The notes: generated by a model not told the origin, from the sequence alone. 64,000 nucleotides of DNA from Plantago major (GCA_026545765.1 CM048841.1:25579397-25643396), one strand, 5' to 3'; counted from the stretch's first letter, positions 1 to 10,929 are shown. Made by a program: numbers and translations.

Positions 1-3
1 CGG

Positions 4-778
4 ATGTCAATTGAGTATGAGCATACGGTTGCATTGATATCTGTGCACCCGTATCTTCTGCAACGTTGTAATTCTGCAGAAATACAAAGACTTGAAATTG
101 ATCCAAGTTTAGTGGAGGCTTTGAAGCTAAGTCCTAATGATGGTGCCAAAACAAAATTTATTTTTGAGTTTTTGCGCCTTGCCGTGGCAGCAAATGAAAA
201 AGTCCTCATCTTCAGCCAGTTTATTCATCCGCTAGAGCTGATATTGGAGCAGTTGAGTTATCTTTCAACTGGGATGTCGATAAGCAGATTTTGATACTGA
301 ACGGGGATACTGGACAGACGAAGCGGCAATGGCTAATTAACTATTACAATGATCCTTTAAGTGAAGCCAAAGTGATGCTTGCCTCCACCAAGTGTTGTAA
401 TGAAGGTATTAATTAGTTTAGTTGGGGCATCAAGGGTAGTTCTGTTGGATGTCGTTTGGAATCCGTCTGTAGAGAGACAAGCTATATCCCGTGCCTACAG
501 AATCGGTCAGAAGAAGTTTGTGTATACGTACCACCTAATGACATCGAGGACGAATGAGGGACACAAATATTGTTGCCAAGCGGAGAAGGGGCGGTTGTCC
601 GAGCTTGTATTCTCCTCTACATCAGATGAGCAGTACAATAAAGTGAAATCTGCAGGCTGTTGGTTTTGAGGATCAGATTCTAGAACATATGGTTGGTCAC
701 TCAAACTTGAATGATATGTTTGTAAAGATCATTCATCAGCCAAAGGAGGCAGACTTAATTCATATGCTTGCTGAGTAA
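4..778 (+). pseudogene. CLASSY-like SNF2 helicase, C-terminal remnant
   Basis: This is the 3' end of an SNF2-family helicase gene that runs in from the left edge. The first 97 codons hold the start of the helicase C lobe (VLIFSQFIHPLELILEQL). After a frame change come motif V/VI-like residues WNPSVERQAISRAYRIGQ at about 445-510, then HRLSELVF-like sequence, and a last frame change leads to the stop at 776-778. The WNPSVERQAISRAYRIGQ signature and the following YTYHL match CLASSY (CLSY) proteins, plant chromatin remodellers that guide RNA polymerase IV in RNA-directed DNA methylation. Three frame changes are visible: near 265-280, near 409-416 (about 4 extra bases) and near 655-665. The cause may be pseudogene decay or sequence error. 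The family call is firm, the paralogue is not. Confidence 0.8.
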
Positions 779-1457
779 TCCTAATTAGTAATCATATTTT
801 GCTTGTGTTGGCGATTCTGGCCAATGCCTTGTTATTTGAGAACAATATAGTTCCAACATTGAAGCACTGAAATTTCCATTCAGCATGTTTATATTTTTAC
901 TGTGATCTAAGTTTCTTATGGTTATTGGATTGGTAAGGATTTATATATGATCCAAAATCAGATTAATCTCAAATTGAACTGTCCGATCGAATATCAAATT
1001 TGCAAAGTTCTTATTCAACACAAATTCTTAGAAAATACGTCTTTTAGTGAGAGTCCTTAGAGACGGATTGATATTTTTATGTATATGTATAATGTTTTAA
1101 ACAATATCACTGATGTTTTATGAGTGAACATCTTATATAACTTTTTATGTATATTTATATCATCGATGTTTTTAGTAAAACTTCTAATGTTTTTGTTTAT
1201 AATTGTAATGTTTGTATATCTCTTTTAGTCTTTCCATAAAACCGTCACTAAGTAGTTACACCTTATTCAAACTCAATGTTATAAAGATTTCGGATTTTAT
1301 TATGGGAGCAATGCATGCGTTATAGAGTTTTATGCAAATACGACCATCTATAGTTTTAATGTAAACAGTTAACGATCTATACGTTTAACAACGTTTTACT
1401 CGGGGTTAATTAATGGTCATGCGCATTCTTTTTATTTTTCTTTATGCATTTTTTCTT
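779..1457. other. AT-rich intergenic DNA
   Basis: No coding potential, RNA gene or clear repeat is seen between the end of the CLASSY remnant and the target duplication of the Mutator-like element. Confidence 0.5.
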
Positions 1458-1787
1458 AATTTATTTCACAAAGTCTCATGAAAGACGTTCTCTAGATAAC
1501 TTATCTATCTAGAAACGGCCTATGTTATTAATAAAATCATTCATGTTATTAATCAAAATGTCTATGCTGTGAACGAAATAAGTCTTGTTGTAATATAAAA
1601 AAACATCAGTGTTGAGTCATGGGTGTTTTGATTAAGAGTCCGTTTTGCTAGAGACCCCTATATATAGGAGAGTCTCGAAACTCCCCTTCAAACATTAAAA
1701 CTAGACAATTATACATTTTTTCTCGACTTGGCTTCTGATGATTTTTCGCAGATCTTTTGACCCGGATTCATTAAAAACGGGTCAAGT

Positions 1788-2535
1788 AAAAACTAGACAA
1801 TATAATGCAAATTTAATATCATGTAAAAACTAGAGAATTCCTTTCATAAACTAGACAATATAATGTAAAAACTAGACAATATATACAATTATGTTACACT
1901 GAGTGAGTAAATTTCTGGACAAGTAATAAAACTAGAAAATTCATTTACAAAACTAGACAATTTAGTTACAAAATTAGACAATATGTTGTAAAAACTAGAC
2001 ACTAATTTTTCTTCGATTGCTTTAGTTTCTTCAGAGCATTCTTCCTCAAATCATCCAATCCACCCTCTTCAAAATCATCATCATCAGCAGGTCTCTTAGA
2101 TCCTTGAGAAGCTTTTTCATCAGTAACTTTCTTTGCTTCTAGCTTTTTCAACTTACATAAAAACTGGAGAATACATACTAAAAACTAAACAGTTCAACAC
2201 AACTGCACAGCAGAAAGATATAACATGAAAAACTAGACAAATATTGTTAAAAACTAGACCATATGTGTTAAAAGCTAAAACATAAGGTATTTACATAAAA
2301 ACTAGACAATATATGTTAAAAACTAGACAATTTATAGTAAAACATAGATAATTTATACAAAAAACTACACCAGCAACAACGGACAATATAGACAATTTCT
2401 ACTAAAATATATACCATTTATACAAAAAAAAAAACTAGACAATTTATAGTAAAACATAGACAATTTATATGAAAACTAAACCAGCAACAAAGAACATAAA
2501 TAATTTCTACTAAAACATAGACCATTTAACCAAAC
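1788..2535. repeat. Degenerate tandem repeats with ACTAGACAAT core
   Basis: AAAACTAGACAAT and variants (ACATAGACAATT, ACTAGACAATAT) recur about every 20-40 bases through this AT-rich stretch inside the Mutator-like element. They are interrupted only by the coding-like piece at 2002-2154. Such internal repeat arrays are common in non-autonomous elements. No function is evident. Confidence 0.6.
2002..2154 (-). pseudogene. Captured terminal-exon fragment, lysine/aspartate-rich
   Basis: On the minus strand an open frame of about 50 codons ends at a TAG at 2002-2004. Its product begins KLKKLEAKKVTDEK, has an acidic run RPADDDDFEEGGLDD, and ends RKNALKKLKQSKKN. The composition is protein-like and clearly different from the AT-rich repeats on both sides, which suggests the last exon of a host gene carried within the Mutator-like element. 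I do not recognise the source gene. A chance open frame is possible but the codon texture argues against it. Confidence 0.45.
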
Positions 2536-3310
2536 CAAACCAATCATAAATTTTCCTTGGATTACCTTCTCACTGTAGTATAAAAAATGAATAAAAAAAG
2601 TTCCACTTGAAGAAATATAATGCAGGAGTATAAGATTGCTAGAGATTTGTATTTCAAGGAAAATTTGCAACAAATCTACACAAATACTATATGGACACAG
2701 AGAACAATATGAAATTTGTATAAACAAGTAAACATATCACATTTCCACTCAGTAAATCTACATCATTCAATTTCATTCATCCAAAACAACATCAACAACG
2801 AAACAAACTTTACAGATTCAAAATCTCAAAATCTATACACAAATCCATGATAATCAGCTACAGGAAACAATCTTCAAGTAACTTCTCGAATTAGATTCCA
2901 CACAAATTGAACGAGAACAGGAAAATAAAAACGAGACAAATTTGGAAATGAAGAAATTAGTGAGTTCGGAGAAAACGTACAATCGTGGTCCTCGTGGATG
3001 AGAACGAGTCAAATCACTGGATACGAAAAATGGAACGATATTTCTTCACCTTCACCGCGGATCGGAGAGAGTTTCATGCGAGTGACGGGGATCCAGATTT
3101 CTTCACATCGCGGATCTGAGAGAGTTGCGGGCAAGTGACGGAGAATAGCAACAACAAGATTCCGGTGGGCGGTGGTACGGTGGCTAGGTGGTGTCACGGT
3201 GGCTAGAGAGTGGAGGGGAGAAGGCGGCAGTAGGGAGGAGATTTAGGTTATGTTAAAAAAATTGAGAGAGCAGGAATAAGAGAAATAAAATAAAGAAGAG
3301 GAAAAAAAGC

Positions 3311-3320
3311 CTTTTATACT
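3311..3320 (-). promoter_or_regulatory. TATA box of a captured promoter
   Basis: The minus strand reads AGTATAAAAG here. It is followed by a pyrimidine-rich, GC-richer leader (about 3250 down to 3000) and a potential splice donor GTACGTTTT near 2980. This fits a host promoter and first exon carried by the element and firing toward the coding piece at 2002-2154. The sequence supports the TATA box; the transcription unit is inferred. Confidence 0.35.
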
Positions 3321-3623
3321 CCATCTGATTATGGAAACCGTTCGACCCGGATCCAAATTCCAAAACTTCGACCCGCGAGAAGGATCCGCGAAAAAAGAAA
3401 AAGGATCAAAATGGGCGGACATTAAATATAGACAATTTTTATGAGAAACTAGGGGTCTCTCTGGACTATCCAAATATAGTAGTACTTTTATGAGACTTAG
3501 TATTTGATTAATAACATCGATGATTTTCTTGATAATATATGTTTGTTTATAGATAAATAATCTAGAGACTGTCTCTCAGGAGACTTACTCAATTTATTTT
3601 GCTTTGTTTTATTTCACATTTTC

Positions 3624-3870
3624 TGTAATGTCCATCCCCTTACGGGCCAAGGCCGGGCCCTTTAAGACGGCTCGGTTACTACTTCACTACTCTCTGAGTG
3701 ATATGATGACTCTATTGTACCAATATGTGTTATTTGCGTACTTCGTCCCCACTCGTGAGTGCACTGGGAGACTTCCCGGTTTATCACACATCATAAGATT
3801 GTTCTGGAATAAATAAGTTTAACTTTGAAGTTCTTATAAATGTATTTTCTGAAAAGTGAGGTATCAATCT
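3624..3870 (-). mobile_element. 5S-derived (Cassandra-like TRIM) fragment
   Basis: The block starts TGTAATGTCC with GC-rich GGGCCAAGGCCGGGCCC. From about 3762 to 3835 it contains GACTTCCC, a degraded ATCACACATCATAAGATT and TTTAACTTTGAAGTTCT. These align in order with the complement of plant 5S rRNA around its internal promoter. Cassandra retroelements carry such a 5S-like region in their LTRs. Divergence is high, so this is a fossil and not a working 5S gene. A 5S-derived SINE is the alternative. Confidence 0.42.
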
Positions 3871-4929
3871 TTTTAAATTTTCTAAAATTTATTTTAAACT
3901 TTGTCCGTTACATTTTCTTTGTTTTTTCTTCTTTTCTTTGTTTTTGCTTTTTTCCAAGGAATTTTATTCTGAAAACACATCAATAGAATATATAAACATC
4001 ACTTTAAAAAATTATACTCCTACAAAAGCAGAAAAGTGGATTTTTATATAGTTTACTGTTGAGCATATTTCGTATGGGTAGGTATTACGGTGGAGACTGG
4101 CGTGTCGAGTGTTTATTTATGGTTTTAACTTTTAATATAGTACATTAAAATATCGTCTTGCAAGTTAGAGTTTATCAAGAGTTCAAATCCATTAAGACCC
4201 GAAATTAAAATGTTAGATAAGGCGTGCAAGTCGAGTTCAAGTCTAACTTGGTACTATCGAGTCGAGTAGAAATATTTGACTTGTTGATTGTTGATGCTCG
4301 ATTAGACCCGATCATGATCATTTTAATTTTTTTAACATTTATTTATATGTATCATTTGATAACGAATTCGACTCGAATCAAATAAGTTGAGTTCGAGTTT
4401 AATTATTGTAATTCGAGTTTGAACTTGAAAAATTAACTCGCTTAAGATAATGAGCCGATTTCAAGCTTAATTACGACCTAAATCAAGTTCAACAAATGAA
4501 ATATTCCACTCGCTTCGACTCCTAAACCACACTACGCGGCACAAACTATTATAGGAAACGCGGATGCATGGGTTAATCAATGATTGCATACAGATCGAAT
4601 AATGATTGCAGACAGATGGGAAAAGTCCAATTTCAACGCACCGAATGTCAATATTTGTATTCAAATGTACCCCTTACTAAATCATTTTTATTTATCCTAA
4701 TTAATTTGTGTAATTGAGGATTCAAACCCGGCCAATTCATGTTGCAAGAATATAAAAGTTTGCAACTTTACATAGTAATAATAGTACTAACCCGTGGCGA
4801 TACCACGGTATAGTTGACTTTTAATAATAAATAGATAGGGGTTGTCAAAATAAATTAATTGAAAAAATAAGGTAGTTAAATTTATGTGAATAACGTTGAT
4901 CATGGTGTCGGTCGGTAGTCCTTCTTCAT
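3871..4929. other. Intergenic DNA with no recognised gene
   Basis: AT-rich sequence. The 4200-4460 part repeats GTCGAG/TTCGAGTT motifs, like worn repeat DNA, and around 4790 there is CCCGTGGCGATACCACGG, a small imperfect palindrome. No open frame looks like a protein. Confidence 0.4.
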
Positions 4930-5000
4930 TCCATATTACTTCCTCCGTCCCCGAACAAGTTTCCCACTTTGACTTTTTGCGGTCAAACTTTTCCAACTTT
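4930..5000. repeat. Stowaway-like MITE end fragment
   Basis: TACTTCCTCCGTCCCCGAAC near 4936, followed by GTTTCCCACTTTGACT, resembles the conserved CTCCCTCCGTCCC terminal motif of plant Stowaway-type (Tc1/mariner) MITEs. The other end is not recognised, so this is a truncated copy at most. Confidence 0.4.
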
Positions 5001-5169
5001 GACTACGAATTAATCTTAAACCGCAAATGTAAAATGTTCAATTTTTTTATATAATAAAACAATTATATAGATCAAGAAAACCCGAGAGTATCAGATCCCC
5101 AGGTCCGTTATAGATCAAGAAAGTAGAGCGAAGATCGAAGAGAGTTCCCGCCTCGAGAGTATCTGCAGA

Positions 5170-5190
5170 CCCCCCCCCCCCCCGCCCCGC
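5170..5190. repeat. Poly-C tract
   Basis: A run of about 14 C is followed by GCCCCGCG between unrelated sequences. It may mark an insertion junction or an unreliable homopolymer call. Confidence 0.6.
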
Positions 5191-5205
5191 GTACTTTTTA
5201 CTAAG

Positions 5206-5440
5206 TTAATTATAAAATGTTGCGCTCGGGTCTTGTAACAAAGGTGTGGAACGGGTTCGAGTATATGCTAGAGGGGACCTGAACATCATTATTTCGCACA
5301 GGGTTGAATTCGGATTGGATAGAACCAGTCCTTTCGGACATAGACCGTAGAGAAGAGAACCCTTATACCTCATCCTACCGATCGAATTAAAGAAAAGGAA
5401 CTTAAAAGTCTTTACGTGTAAAATGTTGTTGATAGACATG
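5206..5440 (-). other. Compositionally distinct block, possibly organelle-derived
   Basis: A 77-codon minus-strand frame (SNPNSTLCEIMMFRSPLAYT near its middle) lies in sequence with balanced base use, unlike the AT-rich surroundings. The texture is reminiscent of plant mitochondrial DNA inserted in the nucleus. I cannot name the gene and have no match, so this is a flag, not an identification. Confidence 0.2.
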
Positions 5441-5525
5441 TAAAGACCAACACACCACCAATTAGCTCATGTGCATCTCTTCTATATCCTGGAACTGAAA
5501 AAAACATGTCTAGTAACATATATAC

Positions 5526-6904
5526 CACTACAAGAAATTACTGGAAAAACGATGGAAAGGGGCGACGGATAAAATCCGTAGCCCTTGTAGCGACGAATCG
5601 CTAAGGGTAGCGACGGATTTAATCCTTCGCTACCCGTAGCGACGGATAAAAGTTATCCGTCGCTACAGAGCGACGGATAAAATTATCCGTCACTACTTTT
5701 GTTGACCATAATAAAAAGAAAAAAAATAAAAAAAATTTAGCGACGGATAGATCTATCCGTCGCTAAAAATAGCGACAGATAGATCTAGATCTATCCGTCG
5801 CTAAAAGCCTAAAAAATATAATATATCTCCACCACCACCTCCTTTCCTCCACCACCTCTCCTCCATTTCTCCTCTCCTCCGCCTCCACCACCACCTTTCT
5901 CCTCCCACCACCACCGCACCACCACACTGCCACCACCACCATCTCCTCCACCACCACCTTTCTCCTCCCACCACCACCGTACCACCACACTGCCACCACC
6001 ACCATCTCCTCCACCTCCTCCTTTCCTACTCCCACCACCACCGCACCACACCCACCACCACCGCACCACACCCACCGCACCACACCCGCCGCACCACCAC
6101 TGCCACCACCACCTTTCTCCTCCCACCACACTGCCACCACCACCGCACTACCACACTGCCACCACCACCATCCGCCTCTCACCACCACCACCCGTCTCTC
6201 CACGCCACCACTGCCTCCGGATCTCATCGCCACCACCGCCACCGGATCTCCATCGTCCACCTCCGGATCTTCGATTTATCTTTTTATATATTTTCGGTAT
6301 TTTAGGTATTTTAGATTGTACATTTTAGTTATTTATCTTTTATCTTTTTGTACATTTTCGGTATTTTAGTTTGTATTGTATTATTGTATAATGAATTTGT
6401 ATTATTGTCATTGTATACAATTTTCGATTTATTGTATAATCGTATTGAATATTGTAGTTTCGATTTGAATATCAACCGAATTATTGTCCGATTTGAATAT
6501 TGTAGTTTCGATAAATCAATATCTCGTATACGAATACAAATTGGATACGAATTAATCCGTATACGAATATAAAAATTCGAATAAGGATTTTTTTTTTTTT
6601 AAAATAGCAATGTAACGACGGATAGATCTATCCGTCACCACGTGGAGCGACGGATAGAATCTATCCGTCGTTATATTGGCGACGGATAGATTCTATCCGT
6701 CACCAATAATCAATTTAAAAAAAAAAAGTCAAAAATGATAATCCGTCGTCCAATCCGTCGCGAATTGGACGACGGATTATCTATCCGTCGCCACAGCTCT
6801 AGTGGGGCGACGGAATTGTTATCCGTCGCCAGAGCTGGGGCGACGGATCGCTGGTACTGTAGCGACGGATAGATCCGTCACTACAGACCAGTTTTTTTGT
6901 AGTG
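5526..6904. mobile_element. Non-autonomous CACTA (CMC) transposon
   Basis: The left end is CACTACAAGAAATTACTG and the right end, read inward, is CACTACAAAAAAACTG. This is the canonical CACTA terminus. The 3-bp target duplication TAC lies at 5523-5525 and 6905-6907, the size the superfamily produces. Both subterminal regions (about 5560-5810 and 6610-6890) are packed with direct and inverted copies of GCGACGGAT(A/T), many paired into hairpins such as TAGCGACGGATAGATC with its complement. These are probable transposase binding sites. The 1.38-kb element encodes no transposase. Confidence 0.88.
5820..6255. repeat. CCACCA-rich low-complexity tract inside the CACTA element
   Basis: CCACCACCACC, TCTCCTCC and GCACCACCACTGCCACC alternate for over 400 bases, with imperfect larger repeats (the TTTCTCCTCCCACCACCACC unit occurs three times). 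The opposite strand reads as Gly/Val/Trp-rich frames, which are a by-product of the repeat and not genes. The CCGGATCT-bearing end (6215-6270) could be the edge of a captured sequence. Confidence 0.75.
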
Positions 6905-6907
6905 TAC

Positions 6908-7794
6908 CACTATAACAATATATGCTAAAACGATGTGGATAATACAAATATACCAAACCAACATCATCATAAGAATACCGATAATATATGTGCTAAAACG
7001 TTACCCTCACGTTTAACTTGACAAAGCTTAATTCTCCATCAAATACCTGAATTTATTTGAAAAGTGAAATAAAGGGACAAAGATAAAATTTGTCGATTTA
7101 AGAGATCTAATCACCAAAGAACAATCCCTTTCAATTACTACATGTTGTCACTCAAAATTTCGAACAAATTTTGTTCTTAATTTGGCTGGCCAACCTTCCG
7201 CATTTTCAGCAACCATAAGACATAAAAAAAAATACCAAGCAATAACATTGCCCTCATGATCCCTAGCAACAACACTAATACGTCCCCTATTCGGACTCTG
7301 CTCAACCGTATCAACATTTCACGTAGGATGGCTGGAATTTGAATGAATCTGGTGGATTTAGTCTATCAACTTTATATATTACAGTATATTTAAAGTAGTA
7401 TAATAATTCAAAAAGTTTCACTAAGTTTGTAATTCAATTTAAATCTCATCCGTTAATCTTACTAATTCAATTTGAATCAGGTACGTACATGTGTCATTGT
7501 TTCAGTAGAAGGTGCAGGGTTCGAATTCCATTGGCGTAAGTTTCTCCATTTTATTTATTATTTTTCTAAATTTTCTCTATTTTTTTCAATCACAGATTCA
7601 TTGGTTTATATAAAAACCCTTAACACACGTAGTGTGTTACGTAAATGCTAGTATTTATTTATATATATATAAGTGCACAATTATTAGAGTTGTGCAATTG
7701 AGTATTTAATTTAAGTTAAATTGAACCGATTTGTGATACGCATGTAAATTAGACTTTAATTACAAAAAACCAATATGTTTTATTCATTCTAATT
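6908..7794. other. Intergenic DNA, worn repeats
   Basis: No gene seen. The block at 7000-7320 (CCTCACGTTTAAC, ACTCTGCTCAACCGTA) is echoed at 8230-8300, so part of this stretch is an old direct repeat. Confidence 0.4.
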
Positions 7795-7985
7795 CTAAGC
7801 CCTAAATCAACTGCAACAAAATCAATTCATCATTAAAAAAATTCAATTTGTCTTCTCTAATTAAATTTTAAGCTCTAAATCAACCCTAACAAAATCAATT
7901 CATCATTAAAAAATCTCAATATGTCATCTCCAATAAATTCAAAACCCTAATCGAACTCCAAAAAAACTAATTCATCATTAAAGAA
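7795..7985. repeat. Three diverged copies of a ~70-bp tandem repeat
   Basis: CCTAAATCAAC followed by AAAATCAATTCATCATTAAA recurs at about 7800, 7870 and 7940 with substitutions. It is a short tandem repeat in AT-rich DNA with no coding sense. Confidence 0.55.
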
Positions 7986-8349
7986 AAAAAAACAACGATA
8001 ACCAATATTTCTTCTCCATCTTCTTTAATCAAATTGGAACAGATCAATTCGCACTACCTAAAATTTTAATTCAACTAAAAAAGACAATTCGTTATCAGAA
8101 ACAACGATTGCACTTACCTTCATATACTTTTATTATTATTTATAATTAAATGCCACAATGACACGCTCACGTTCTAGTTATATTATATAAGAACACCCAA
8201 CTGATAATCTGAGCGTTAAAACATTAGCCTCACGTTTAACATGGCAAAACATCATGGAACAAAATTCTCGCCCCCCTATTTGGACTTTGCTCAACCGTAG
8301 AATCAAAATTTATAATTGAAAATCTAAATATCTATTTAAATAGATGGGT

Positions 8350-8970
8350 GGAATATTAAATATTTAATAAATGCCCAATTTTTTAAATTCCATTATTTCA
8401 TTTTATCTTCTTTAATAGTATATATTTTATTTCAGTGAATAAAATAATTTATTTAATTAATAATAATAATCTAGATTGTTGTCTATAGATTCGTCTTGTC
8501 ACGGTGAATTCAAATATATGTACACAATATTTTTCGGAGTTTTGTAGAATAAATTTATATTAAATTTAATAAAAACTATATATGCAGCCAACATACAAAA
8601 AATAAATAGTGAAAGATATACTGGTTGAAAATGCAACTAATTCCACAAAATTTCACGTAGATTGAATTTATTTAATAAATACTCTATTTTTTAAATTTTC
8701 ATTAATTCATTTTATCTTATTTAATAAATTTATATTTTATTTTAATGAATAAAATGATTTCTTGAAATAATACTATTCAAGATTGGTGTCTATGGATTCG
8801 TCTTGTTACGACGAATTTAAATATATGTTCAAAATATTTTTCGGATTTTTGTAGATAAAGTTATATGAGATTTAATAAAAACTATACATGTAGACAACAT
8901 ACCAAAAATAACAATGAAATATCTACTGGCTAAAATACTACTAATTCCACAAAATTCCACGTAGGATTGA
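8350..8970. repeat. Direct tandem duplication, two ~300-bp copies
   Basis: The stretch of about 8350-8660 is repeated at about 8661-8970. Both contain TTTAATAAAT, TTTATCTT, a shared GGATTCGTCTTGT-like stretch, TATTTTTCGGA, AATAAAAACTATA and ACTAATTCCACAAAA in the same order. The copies have many small differences, so the duplication is old. Confidence 0.65.
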
Positions 8971-9517
8971 ATTAATCTGGTGGGGTTTAGCCCCCTGTGC
9001 TTTACATAATATATGGATGTTGTAGTATTTTGTCTCGGTTTACCATTAGCTTTTAGCTCGATAAAAATAAGCTTGCTTCGTGAATATTTAGTTGATAGTT
9101 TATAACTGATTTGTTTTTAAGATACTATAATTAGCAAATCGAATAATTAATTTACTGAGCACCTTCATATAAATCAAATACCTTATCAACTACCCATTCA
9201 ACTAGCAGTTAGCTTATCAGCTATTTTTGTAAACGGACCTTAAGTGACTTGCCATTCGTGAATTTTCTAGAGATGTAATTCTCATTCGTTTTATATCATT
9301 CATCACCTACATTTAACTTATTTTACCTAATAAACGTGTTATAGGTGCTAACGAGCCAATTTAGCTCTTATGTGTACATAGAAGCTAATCCAGTAGCACA
9401 CCACAGTGCCAATCAAGCTAACACAGTCTCTCTTTTGAAATGAATGAGCAAGTTAAACCCTTATGGAGTTTCTTAAGTCCTAGTTGTAATTGTAGTATAA
9501 ATTTTGTATGACATATT
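8971..9517. other. Intergenic DNA, nothing recognised
   Basis: AT-rich sequence with no protein-like frame or structured repeat. Confidence 0.4.
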
Positions 9518-10336
9518 TGTTGGAGAATTGATTGATTGAGCAACCATTTATACGTACTAAAGTCGTAAAATGTGCAACTTAACTTGAAAGTTGAAATGTC
9601 AAGAGGACATATCTTTTAGCAAATTTTTTATGTGATCCACCATTTGTTTTGACATGTTTTATAATAGTTTATCACGTAGTGGATTGCGCAAGTTACGTGA
9701 TTATGTAATACATGGACAAAAATTAATTTTCGGTGTGAATAAAAGTTGGCTCGAATTGTGAGGTACATATTGGGAGTATAAACATTATGTGAATATTGTA
9801 GAAGAAGTCTTTTGCACTTCTCCCATTTAATCACTCCCATTTTATCATTTATTTCTTTAATTTTCGGAATTAAAGATGATTTAAAATGGTAACTCATGGT
9901 CTTGCACCTCTAATGAGGTTTTATGGTGGTTTTAGTACATGGATTAATTTGTGAACTTTGAGGTAGCCTTTCTTGGCTATAAAAGGTTGTTTCTCCATCA
10001 CTTTGGAGAACACAAGAAAGAATACGATCTTCTACTCTCCCTCTCATCCATTGGCATCATCATCCTCATTTCATAATATAGAGATTTGCAGTAGGCATAC
10101 ACTTGAGCATCAAGAGAGTTCCAACACTTGAAAAGTTCGAAAGAACTAAGTTTGTTGCTTTTAAGATTAGTTGTGATTGGGCATTGTACATTGGGAGCAA
10201 ATTGCTCAAGTAGGCCTGAAGCATAGAAAGGCGATCAAATTGTGCTTAATTAAGGGAAAGTGGTCGCACCGGTGTCTCGTCCAGGATTCAATCCGAATTT
10301 TTTAGTACTTGTACGCTAATCCGTATTCCACTAACA
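9518..10336 (+). mobile_element. Possible solo copia LTR
   Basis: The block opens TGTTGGAGAATTG and closes ATTCCACTAACA (TG...CA), with a TATA box CTATAAAAGG near 9977 and a transcript-leader-like stretch after it. This is the usual layout of a plant copia LTR. No primer site follows and no matching target duplication was seen, so it may be a solo or truncated LTR. The exact ends are uncertain. Confidence 0.42.
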
Positions 10337-10403
10337 TAAGAAGGTAAGTGTTGCTAGTTTGTTTCTCACTCTTATTGAGTTTGTGAATTATGATTTGTAT
10401 AAT

Positions 10404-10921
10404 CAGGCCCGCTAAAACCTGTGCAGAGGCCCAACATTTTAGGGGGCCCAAAATTTAACCAAAATTTATAATCACAGTACTTGTACAGTAAAACGGCAAT
10501 TGAATCGAAGTACCTGTTGGCCACGCATTGAGACTGGAGACTCTCATCTTTCATAGGTCACGGTACAAGTCCTCATTGCACCAGTTTCTTCTTATTAACC
10601 ATTTTACTCTTGTTAGTAATATGATTCTTTTTCATATATTGTTTTGCGATACGTGGATCCTTTTTATATTATTTTATTTATTTCACATTACTTACTATAT
10701 CTTTTGTTTTCATTTATTGAATATGATATAATTTTATAATAATAAAATTTTCGTAATGTTATTATATTGATTCATTAATAATTTATACACTATATATTTG
10801 TATATTTAAATATAGCTTCATTATTTCCATTATAAAAATAATATTAAATTTTGTTATATGATTATTTGGGGCCCTGTTTTAAAGGCCGCACAGGGCCCTT
10901 GAAATCTCCAAGACGGTCATG
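10404..10921. mobile_element. hAT-type MITE
   Basis: A perfect 8-bp direct repeat TGTATAAT flanks the block (10396-10403 and 10922-10929), the size made by hAT transposases. The left end CAGGCCCGCTAAAACC and the right end read inward, CATGACCGTCTTGGAG, start CA as hAT ends do. Subterminal CCTGTGC...GGCCC stretches form an inverted pair (10418-10450 against 10868-10900). The 518-bp AT-rich interior has no transposase. Confidence 0.8.
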
Positions 10922-10929
10922 TGTATAAT

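Larger units (their letters stand above)
1467..3590. mobile_element. Non-autonomous Mutator-like element (Pack-MULE-like)
   Basis: The two ends are long inverted repeats. The stretch from 1467 to about 1661 pairs with the complement of about 3449-3590. Shared blocks include AAGTCTC, TCTCTAGAT, TTATCTAT, TGTTATTAATCAAA and AGAGACCCCTA. The element is bordered by a perfect 9-bp direct repeat AATTTATTT at 1458-1466 and 3591-3599, the size expected of Mutator-like transposition. There is no transposase frame, so it depends on a relative. The interior holds degenerate ACTAGACAATT-type repeats and, on the minus strand, a TATA box with leader-like sequence and a short coding piece, which suggests captured host sequence. 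Inverted repeats of about 150-190 bp fit the family; the capture is inferred. Confidence 0.72.

Noticed and set aside
5560-5810. Regular GCGACGGAT repeats as a CRISPR-like array
   Set aside because: The copies are inverted as well as direct, spacing is irregular, and the genome is a plant; they are CACTA subterminal repeats.
5763-6260. Long minus-strand frames rich in Gly, Val and Trp
   Set aside because: They are the complement of CCACCA/TCTCCTCC low-complexity DNA inside the CACTA element; two overlapping frames are open at once, as expected of a repeat.
7505-7530. GGTTCGAATTCC near 7517 as a tRNA or tRNA-SINE B box
   Set aside because: No A box, no cloverleaf and no repeat copies around it.
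10528-10731. 67-codon plus-strand frame rich in Phe and Leu
   Set aside because: It lies wholly within the AT-rich interior of the hAT MITE; its composition is that of random AT-rich DNA.
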